A stretch of 5,032 nt of DNA from contig JAHEIV010000252.1 of the NCBI GenBank assembly GCA_024639205.1, positions 1 through 5,032 on the forward strand, written 5' to 3'. The stretch is from Deltaproteobacteria bacterium (GTDB taxonomy: Bacteria; Desulfobacterota; Desulfobacteria; Desulfobacterales; SG8-13). Positions 1 through 5,032 of this stretch are shown here, piece by piece (position 1 is the first letter of the stretch; each line of letters begins with the position of its first letter). The notes beneath the pieces were generated by a model. It did not search any database. It saw nothing but the letters and a program-made list of their open reading frames with translations, and was not told where the DNA came from. The position numbers were made by a program, and so were the translations under genes.

Positions 1-2986
1 TACCTTTCTGCTTGGTTGTGAAATACGGGTCGAAGATCTTTTTGAGATGCTCTTTTTTTATGCCGGTGCCATGGTCGCGAATCGACACTTTCAAATATTG
101 CCCGGCATCGAGTGACAGACTGTTGTTTTCAGGCAGCTCGATTCGCTCGCCGCCGATGTGGACCTCGCCTCCTTCGGGCATTGCCTGAACGGCATTGAGG
201 GTGAGGTTGTGAATCACCTGGGCGAGCTGGCCTTCATCGACTTCACTGAACAAAGAACCCGATTCGAAGTCGAACGCACAGCGAACACTTGAGCCCCGCA
301 CGGCAAACAGAGACGACTCTTTGACCAGATGGGTCAGGTCGGTGACTCTTCTCACCGGCTCGCCGCCTTTTGAAAATGTCAGAAGCTGCTGGGTCAAGTT
401 TTTCGCACGCATAGCCGCTTTTTCCATCTCCTCCAGTCTTTCAAGGATCGAATCGGCAGCCGTGGCCTCGAGTTTGGCCAACGAGAGGTTGCCGATGATG
501 CCGGCCAAAAAATTGTTGAAGTCATGCGCAATGCCGCCTGCGAGCACTCCGAGGGATTCGAGTTTTTCGACCTTCAGGATTTCGTTTTCCATTCTGCGGG
601 CTTCGGTGATATCGCGAATGGTGCCCAGGACACACGGTACCCCGCCGACATTCAGCAAAGACCCGGACACCTGTCCGTACCGAATTTCTCCGGATTTGAT
701 CCGAAAACGATATTCCTGATCGCGAACGTTTCCTGTTTTCTGCAAGACCTCCAGGTAGTGCCCCCGGTCTTTCGGATCGACCCAGAGTCCAAGCTCGGTG
801 GAAGCGCGACCGATCACCTCCTCGCGCCCGTAGCCGCTCAACTGGAAAAAGCTATCGTTGGCTTCCAGAACGCAACCATCGGACACACGGGTTATGACAA
901 TGGCATCGGGGCTGTTGTGAAACGCTTTGGCAAAGCGTTCTTCGGATTCCCGCAGGGCCATTTCCGCCTGCTTGCGGTCCGTAATGTCCCTGGCGATTCC
1001 GGTGGTGCCGATCACCACCCCTTTTTCATCGTGTATCGGGGTTTTGATGGTTTCGATCCAGGTGGTTTGCCCGTCTGCAGCGGCCAACGGTTCTTCGACA
1101 ACCTTGCGCCGGCCGGTTTTCATAACTTCGCTATCGTCGCTTCGGTAACTTTCGGCCAAATCTTGCGGCCACACGTCCAGATCGGTCTTGCCGACCAATT
1201 CCTCCGGATTAGCTCCGCAGGCCGCTCCGAAGGCCTTGTTCACCGCGATGAAGCGACCCATCTCGTCCTTTAACCAGGCGATATCCGGAATGTTGTTCAA
1301 GATGGCTTCCTGCTGAATCTGCAGCTCCCTCAACGCCACTTCCTTCTGCCGTCGTACGGTGATGTCCCGGATCATTGCACAGATCATCATTTTGCCTTCA
1401 CTGGTGTAAGCACCGGTGGCAATTTCAACCGGAAAAACCGTGCCGTCTTTTTTTTTGTGAAGCCGCTCCTCGGAGTCGATCCGTTTGCCTTCAGAAATTA
1501 GAACGATAGCCTTTTTAATGTGTTCGGCCGATTTCTCCGGCTCGGCAGACAATCGAATGGGATCGAGCCCGATGATTTCATTGCGCGAGTAACCGTAAAG
1601 ATCGAGGGCCGAGCGGTTGACATCGATAATCTGTTTCGTACTGATGTCGGCAATGATGATGGCATCCGGCTCGGCGTTGAACAGTTCGCGGTAGTTGGCC
1701 TCGCTGATCCGCAGCGATTCCTCGGCCTGCTTTTGCTCGGTGATGTCTTCGGCGATACCGACAACCCGAACCACATCGCCCGCCTGGTCGCGAACAGCAA
1801 AGCCGCGGTCGGATATCCAACGGATCTGCCCGTCCGGTCGAACGATGCGATATTCTTTGGCTTCTCCACCACCGGTTCGTACAATCTTTTTAAAAGACTC
1901 ATGGGCAATGGCAAGATCATCGGGATGGATGCTTTCCCCCCAACTTTCATATCTTTCATATGCATCGGTGACGGATCGCCCCCAGATATTTTCATACGCA
2001 GGGCTGACGTACACCCGTCGCCTTTTCTTGCAATCAAATACCCAGAAGACTTCATCGATGTGATCCGCCATCTCGCGGAAACGCTGTTCGCTTTGGATGA
2101 GTCTCTCTTCGGTCTGTTTGCGCTGGGTGATGATCTCGTTGAAAATAAGGATGCCGCCGATATCCCCTTCGGCATCCCGCCAGGGCATGACATCCCGTTT
2201 GACCCATTCCACCTGGTTGTCTTTTCTTTGAAACTTTTCTTCTTCCACGTGGATCCGCTCACCGGAAAGCACTCTCTGGTGATCCTCCTTCCAACGGGGG
2301 GGCAAGTCCGGAACGATGTCGTAATGATAGGCGCCGACATAGTTTTTGGGCTCCAATCGATAATCTTCGATACATCTCCGGCTGTAAGCCTGCCACCGCA
2401 TGTCTTTATCGCACATGACCACCGTCGCCGGCGTATGATCCACGCAAATACGCAGCAATTCTTCCCGGTTTTTGAGTCTTTCCTCCGCCAGCCGCCACAC
2501 GGTAACGTCTCGGACAACCTCAACGGCGCCGATAACCGCTCCCTCGCTGCTGTAAACCGGCTGGGCTCTGTGCCGAAGCACACACGGCTTTTTCCTGAAA
2601 GGGGGATTGCGGGTTTCGGTTATCAGAACTTCGCCATCTTTTTGGATGAATGGATACGCGTTGGCGATTTCTTCCTCCCAGTTCAATACCAGATCGATCA
2701 GCACCGGTTGGTTTTTACCGTACAAAGAAAGCGCATAGGCAAAATTGCCCTGGCCGACCATATCTTTGGCTTTCACTCCACAAAGCTTCTCCATGGCTCG
2801 GTTCCAGGCAATCACCTGCCCCCGGGTGTCGATCACGTAAGTAGCGTCCGGTAGATGCTCGATGATCTCCGCCTGGCCTTGTTCGCCGCCGGCCAACCGG
2901 TTTTTCATTTCCTGGAATTGCATCACCTCTTTTTCGTGCGCTCGAATCCTCTGGTCCAATTGTTCCCTGTTCGATTTTCCGGTCAT
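1..2986 (-). CDS. Six-PAS soluble sensor histidine kinase (3' end outside window)
   Basis: Autophosphorylating sensor kinase of a two-component system. The frame is open for 995 codons from the ATG at 2986 and runs off the window at base 1. No hydrophobic membrane segment or signal peptide is visible, so it should be cytoplasmic. Order: a charged helical N-terminus (about 1-38), then six PAS/PAC units at about 39-165, 173-290, 300-420, 430-548, 558-672 and 683-797. Each later unit ends in a typical (R/E)DIT-x-x-(K/R)QAE style linker. PAS3 is of the PAS_3 type (EYRIVRPDGQIRW) and PAS5 has the familiar GKTDLDVWP motif. The HisKA H-box GGIAHDFNN gives phosphoacceptor His821. The ATPase domain shows the N-box HNLTLNAVQAM (926-936), G1 DHGTGI (971-976) and F-box FDPYFTTK (985-992). 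The G2 box and any C-terminal receiver are beyond the window. The start is supported by AGGAG eight bases upstream. The cognate regulator and ligand are unknown. Confidence 0.96.
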   Translation of the reverse strand, partial: MTGKSNREQLDQRIRAHEKEVMQFQEMKNRLAGGEQGQAEIIEHLPDATYVIDTRGQVIAWNRAMEKLCGVKAKDMVGQGNFAYALSLYGKNQPVLIDLVLNWEEEIANAYPFIQKDGEVLITETRNPPFRKKPCVLRHRAQPVYSSEGAVIGAVEVVRDVTVWRLAEERLKNREELLRICVDHTPATVVMCDKDMRWQAYSRRCIEDYRLEPKNYVGAYHYDIVPDLPPRWKEDHQRVLSGERIHVEEEKFQRKDNQVEWVKRDVMPWRDAEGDIGGILIFNEIITQRKQTEERLIQSEQRFREMADHIDEVFWVFDCKKRRRVYVSPAYENIWGRSVTDAYERYESWGESIHPDDLAIAHESFKKIVRTGGGEAKEYRIVRPDGQIRWISDRGFAVRDQAGDVVRVVGIAEDITEQKQAEESLRISEANYRELFNAEPDAIIIADISTKQIIDVNRSALDLYGYSRNEIIGLDPIRLSAEPEKSAEHIKKAIVLISEGKRIDSEERLHKKKDGTVFPVEIATGAYTSEGKMMICAMIRDITVRRQKEVALRELQIQQEAILNNIPDIAWLKDEMGRFIAVNKAFGAACGANPEELVGKTDLDVWPQDLAESYRSDDSEVMKTGRRKVVEEPLAAADGQTTWIETIKTPIHDEKGVVIGTTGIARDITDRKQAEMALRESEERFAKAFHNSPDAIVITRVSDGCVLEANDSFFQLSGYGREEVIGRASTELGLWVDPKDRGHYLEVLQKTGNVRDQEYRFRIKSGEIRYGQVSGSLLNVGGVPCVLGTIRDITEARRMENEILKVEKLESLGVLAGGIAHDFNNFLAGIIGNLSLAKLEATAADSILERLEEMEKAAMRAKNLTQQLLTFSKGGEPVRRVTDLTHLVKESSLFAVRGSSVRCAFDFESGSLFSEVDEGQLAQVIHNLTLNAVQAMPEGGEVHIGGERIELPENNSLSLDAGQYLKVSIRDHGTGIKKEHLKKIFDPYFTTKQKG

Positions 2987-2994
2987 GATGTTTG

Positions 2995-2999
2995 CTCCT
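2995..2999 (-). promoter_or_regulatory. Ribosome binding site of the PAS kinase
   Basis: On the minus strand AGGAG lies eight bases before the ATG at 2986-2984. This near-ideal Shine-Dalgarno spacing fixes the start. The protein read from it begins with a hydrophilic helical stretch leading straight into the first PAS domain. Confidence 0.75.
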
Positions 3000-3054
3000 G
3001 CAGGTGACGGATTCGATACATCCGTTTGATCGTAAGGATACTGCCAGCGCAGCG

Positions 3055-3075
3055 GACGACCGTATATCGTCGGTC
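3055..3075. promoter_or_regulatory. Imperfect inverted repeat in the kinase leader, possible operator
   Basis: Overlapping dyads are packed into 21 bases: GACGA (3055-3059) with TCGTC (3067-3071), and GACCG (3058-3062) with CGGTC (3071-3075), around an AT-rich centre. It sits just downstream of the candidate kinase -10 box, where a bound repressor or a leader hairpin could affect transcription. The arms are only five bases, so chance is a real alternative. No known operator consensus was recognised. Confidence 0.25.
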
Positions 3076-3088
3076 ATGTAGTGTTAAA

Positions 3089-3118
3089 ATCATATCACAG
3101 CCGCCTGATCAATCGCAA
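3089..3118 (-). promoter_or_regulatory. Candidate sigma-70-type promoter for the PAS kinase
   Basis: Read on the minus strand, TTGCGA (3118-3113, four of six matches to TTGACA) is followed after 18 bases by TATGAT (3094-3089, five of six matches to TATAAT). The start of transcription would fall near 3082, giving a leader of roughly 95 bases. The spacer contains the palindrome TGATCA (3106-3111). This is a consensus match by eye, with no experimental support. Confidence 0.4.
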
Positions 3119-3193
3119 TAAGCTGCCATGAAAGAAAATTCCCCGTCCTCCGGGAAGAGAGTCGACAGAAATCAGCGTTTTTGCGGCAATCGC

Positions 3194-3221
3194 TGGACTT
3201 GTTGCATCTGCTGACTATATT
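3194..3221 (+). promoter_or_regulatory. Weak candidate promoter for the 97-residue protein gene
   Basis: TGGACT (3194-3199) and TATATT (3216-3221) are separated by 16 bases and lie about 65 bases before the ATG at 3286. The -10 is good (five of six); the -35 is mediocre. It is the best plus-strand candidate I could find in this divergent intergenic region. Confidence 0.3.
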
Positions 3222-3273
3222 TTGAAGGATTAAAACTGCACCGCGGGCTTTGGCTTCAATCGAATGTGACGGT

Positions 3274-3278
3274 GAGGG
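3274..3278 (+). promoter_or_regulatory. Ribosome binding site of the 97-residue protein gene
   Basis: GAGGG lies seven bases before the ATG at 3286. It favours that ATG over an in-frame TTG at 3250, which would add twelve residues of no recognisable character and has no comparable purine tract before it. Confidence 0.55.
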
Positions 3279-3285
3279 AAGCACA

Positions 3286-3579
3286 ATGAAATATGACGAA
3301 TTTATAAACAGCATCGACGCAGAAAAGCCAGCCGGAGAGCTTTCCGAGACCCTGACCTCCCTGTGGTGGGACCAAAAAGGGGATTGGGAAACGGCCCACA
3401 ATATTGCCCAAAGCATTCCAACGGTCCAGGGCAGCGTGGTGCATGCTTACCTGCACCGCGAGGAGGGTGATCTATGGAACGCCGACTATTGGTATTCGCG
3501 GGCCGGCCGGCAACGCCCGAGCATATCGCTCGAAGAAGAGTGGCGACAGCTGGTGGAAGAGATGCTGGCCGCTCTGTAA
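3286..3579 (+). CDS. Conserved small acidic Trp-rich protein with TPR-like helical pairs, function unknown
   Basis: Encodes 97 residues from ATG 3286 to TAA 3577-3579. There is no signal peptide, membrane segment or metal-binding motif, so it is probably a soluble cytoplasmic protein. It is acidic (about 18 Asp/Glu against 7 Lys/Arg) and has six tryptophans (27, 28, 34, 64, 69, 86). Two segments look related: LWWDQKGDWETAHNIAQ (26-42) and YLHREEGDLWNADYWYSRAG (55-74). Both share a G-D-x-x-x-A core (32-37 and 61-66) 29 residues apart, as in paired TPR or Sel1-like helices. A short helix (SLEEEWRQLVEEML, 81-94) closes it. From memory, proteins of this size with an AYLHRKEGD...YWYRRAG signature occur as hypotheticals in several bacterial phyla; this could not be checked. 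A protein-protein interaction role is inference from the fold guess only. The gene is divergent from the kinase and followed by a 234-base gap. Confidence 0.85.
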   Translation: MKYDEFINSIDAEKPAGELSETLTSLWWDQKGDWETAHNIAQSIPTVQGSVVHAYLHREEGDLWNADYWYSRAGRQRPSISLEEEWRQLVEEMLAAL

Positions 3580-3727
3580 AATCAAGATCGATACTGCCTG
3601 CAGACAAGGCATAGGATCATCAACGCATTCGGAGCCGACGGCCCTTTGAGCTGGTAACTCCATTTGCTGCCTCCCTGGCCCGGCCACCGGCAAGGGCGGC
3701 CTGCTTATTGAAAACCTGTAAATGGCC

Positions 3728-3755
3728 CCGGCGGCGATCCTGACCGTGCCGCCGG
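3728..3755. repeat. Perfect 8-bp GC-rich inverted repeat upstream of the reductase
   Basis: CCGGCGGC (3728-3735) and GCCGCCGG (3748-3755) are exact reverse complements around a 12-base loop. In RNA this would be a very stable hairpin. No T tract follows on either strand, so it is not a standard intrinsic terminator. It could be a REP-like extragenic palindrome, a leader hairpin or a processing site. It ends just before an in-frame ATG at 3757. Confidence 0.6.
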
Positions 3756-3804
3756 AATGTCTCCACCAACCACAATTGCCGCAACGCGGGCGACATTCAA
3801 GCAT

Positions 3805-3810
3805 GGAGGA
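3805..3810 (+). promoter_or_regulatory. Ribosome binding site deciding the reductase start
   Basis: GGAGGA ends three bases before GTG 3814, a strong Shine-Dalgarno core with short spacing. The competing in-frame ATG at 3757 has no purine-rich site and directly abuts the hairpin arm ending at 3755. That makes GTG 3814 the preferred start, although the spacing is not ideal. Confidence 0.5.
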
Positions 3811-3813
3811 GCG

Positions 3814-5032
3814 GTGATCAACGGATATGCCACATCTACGGGTACCGCCGAGTGGGCCGAACGCAACTCCCAACTTTCTTTCAGACCACTGGGCCGAACG
3901 GGGCTGCTGGTGAGCCAGGCGGGGTTCGGCAGCTACCGCATATCCGGTGCAGTCCCGGAGCATGCCGCCGCACTGCGGCGAGTCCTGAAATCCGGGGTAA
4001 ATTTGATCGATACGAGCGCGAACTACGCCGACGGCGGCTCCGAGAAGCTGATCGGCGAGGTAATCGCGCAGCTGATCACTGCCGGCAGCCTGCGCCGGGA
4101 AGATGTGGTGCTGGTATCAAAGGCCGGGTATCTCCAGGGTTACAACTATAGCCTCAGTCAGGAACGCAAACGCCGCGGCACGCCCTTTCCGGAACTGGTG
4201 CCCTACGCCGACGGCCTGGAGCACTGCATCCACCCTGAATTTCTGGCGGACCAGCTCAGCCGCAGTTTAGCGCGCCTGGGGCTGGATACGATCGACGTCT
4301 ATCTTCTCCACAACCCGGAGTATTTTCTCGGATGGGCAATAAAAGAAAGACTGCCTGCGGATCGTGCTCGGACGGAATATGAGCGCCGCATCGAAAACGC
4401 ATTCCGTCACCTGGAGACCGAAGTCGCCAACGGTCGCATCCGCTGGTACGGGATTAGTTCCAACACTTTTCCGGTTTCTCATGAAGATCCCCAATTCACC
4501 TGTCTGGAGAGGATCTGGCAAAAAGCCGAGTCGATATCTTCCGATCACCATTTCCGGGTGATCCAGCTGCCCATGAATCTTTTCGAGTCCGGAGCGGTCC
4601 TGCTTTCCAACCAGCCGTCAGGGAAAACCACCCTGGCGGTTGCCCGCCAGAAAGATATCGGTGTGTTGATCAACCGGCCCCTGAACGCGTTCACCGGAAA
4701 TCGCCTGGTGCGCCTGGCCGATGTGAAAGATCAAATCCGGGTGCCGGTCGAAGAAATTCAACGGCGAATCGGTGTCTTGCGTGAAGCCGAGATCGTATTC
4801 GTCCGGCAAATACTACCGGCGTTGAACCTGGAACCTGCCATTTGCTCACGGCTCGAGATCCAACTGCTGTCCGCCGATGCCCTGGATCGTTCCTGGGACA
4901 CCTTGCAAGGTTACGACCATTGGCGTCAGGTTCGGGATGAAGCCCTGCTTCCGCGGGTTCGGGGCGCACTGGCCTATATGGAAACACGCCCGGCAGCAGG
5001 CCGGCAGGCAACCGAGTGGCTGGAATCTTACC
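3814..5032 (+). CDS. Aldo/keto reductase with extended C-terminal region (3' end outside window)
   Basis: Probable NAD(P)H-dependent oxidoreductase of the aldo/keto reductase superfamily, with a cytosolic TIM barrel and unknown substrate. Numbered from GTG 3814, 406 residues are visible without a stop. The barrel opens with FRPLGRTGLLVSQAGFGSYR (23-42). The catalytic tetrad is complete: Asp66 and Tyr71 in LIDTSANYADGGSE, Lys103 in VLVSKAGY, and His166 in DVYLLHNPE. Cofactor-side motifs follow: GRIRWYGISSN (207-217), VIQLPMNLFE (249-258) and VLINRPLNAF (284-293). Two departures from a standard reductase of about 320 residues are visible. One is a segment of about 35 residues between Lys103 and the next helix (roughly 106-140). 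The other is a predicted helical stretch from about 311 to the window edge, where I cannot see the usual last-strand and cofactor-loop motifs. An in-frame ATG at 3757 would add 19 residues. No partner gene is visible. Confidence 0.94.
   Translation, partial: MINGYATSTGTAEWAERNSQLSFRPLGRTGLLVSQAGFGSYRISGAVPEHAAALRRVLKSGVNLIDTSANYADGGSEKLIGEVIAQLITAGSLRREDVVLVSKAGYLQGYNYSLSQERKRRGTPFPELVPYADGLEHCIHPEFLADQLSRSLARLGLDTIDVYLLHNPEYFLGWAIKERLPADRARTEYERRIENAFRHLETEVANGRIRWYGISSNTFPVSHEDPQFTCLERIWQKAESISSDHHFRVIQLPMNLFESGAVLLSNQPSGKTTLAVARQKDIGVLINRPLNAFTGNRLVRLADVKDQIRVPVEEIQRRIGVLREAEIVFVRQILPALNLEPAICSRLEIQLLSADALDRSWDTLQGYDHWRQVRDEALLPRVRGALAYMETRPAAGRQATEWLESY

Larger units (their letters stand above)
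3580..3813. other. Intergenic spacer between the small gene and the reductase
   Basis: This 234-base stretch shows no convincing gene. A minus-strand open frame crosses it but also covers coding parts of both neighbours and has no family resemblance. Weak dyads occur at 3595-3611 (TGCCT/AGGCA, loop of seven) and around 3677-3701, neither with a following T run, so no intrinsic terminator is called. A better inverted repeat at 3728-3755 is listed separately. No promoter with acceptable -35 and -10 boxes was found for the reductase, so read-through from the small gene is possible. Confidence 0.6.

Noticed and set aside
1498..2583. Minus-strand open frame of 361 codons overlapping the kinase
   Set aside because: It lies in a different frame of the same strand and has an Arg/Ser-rich composition typical of shadow translation. 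The true kinase frame runs through the whole stretch without a stop.
1520..2854. Plus-strand open frame of 444 codons opposite the kinase
   Set aside because: It is exactly in codon register with the kinase on the other strand, where stops arise only opposite TTA, CTA and TCA codons. The kinase uses these rarely, which explains the long opening. The product has no family features, while the opposite strand has unmistakable PAS motifs. The same holds for the frame at 524-1273.
3139..3156. TTCCC/GGGAA hairpin followed on the minus strand by a T-rich stretch, a possible terminator
   Set aside because: The stem is short and interrupted, the T tract is broken, and it lies upstream of the kinase promoter with no minus-strand gene before it to terminate.
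3595..3611. TGCCT/AGGCA hairpin after the small gene as terminator
   Set aside because: It has only five base pairs, a seven-base loop and no T run after it, so it is too weak to call.
3803..3817. Four-codon mini frame (ATG GAG GAG CGG TGA) overlapping the reductase GTG, a possible leader peptide
   Set aside because: It is made of the Shine-Dalgarno sequence itself, has no ribosome site of its own, and is best explained by chance.
3472..3963. Minus-strand open frame of 163 codons across the spacer
   Set aside because: It overlaps the end of the small gene and the start of the reductase in antisense, shows no recognisable domain and has an erratic Cys/Arg/Pro-rich composition.

Overview
The window is a piece of a bacterial chromosome with moderately high GC. 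It holds three protein genes and no RNA gene, mobile element or CRISPR array that I could recognise. The style of the big gene (a soluble multi-PAS histidine kinase with a GGIAHDFNN-type H-box) and of its neighbours suggests an environmental Gram-negative such as a sulfate-reducing deltaproteobacterium (Desulfobacterota). This is inferred from family habit only; nothing in the window fixes the taxonomy.

Layout. Positions 1-2986 on the minus strand hold the first 995 codons of a hybrid-like or orthodox sensor histidine kinase. It has six tandem PAS domains, then a HisKA dimerisation/phosphoacceptor domain (His821), then most of a HATPase domain. The 3' end (G2 box and anything after it, such as a receiver domain) lies outside the window. 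A 299-base divergent intergenic region (2987-3285) carries a plausible minus-strand promoter, a strong Shine-Dalgarno for the kinase, a small imperfect inverted repeat, and a weaker candidate promoter for the other strand. Positions 3286-3579 (+) encode a 97-residue acidic, tryptophan-rich protein. It belongs to a small conserved uncharacterised type and contains two TPR-like half repeats. A 234-base spacer (3580-3813) has no clear terminator but contains a perfect 8-bp GC-rich inverted repeat. From 3814 (+) to the window end runs an aldo/keto reductase with a complete Asp-Tyr-Lys-His tetrad. It is unusually long, with an insert after the catalytic Lys and a long helical tail, and its 3' end is also outside the window.

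How they work together. The kinase probably integrates several intracellular cues (redox, ligand or light through PAS cofactors, not identifiable from sequence) and passes phosphate to a response regulator that is not in view. The small protein and the reductase point away from the kinase and have no visible functional link to it. Nothing in the window amounts to a recognisable new multi-gene system. The most open questions are the 97-residue protein and the extended reductase.
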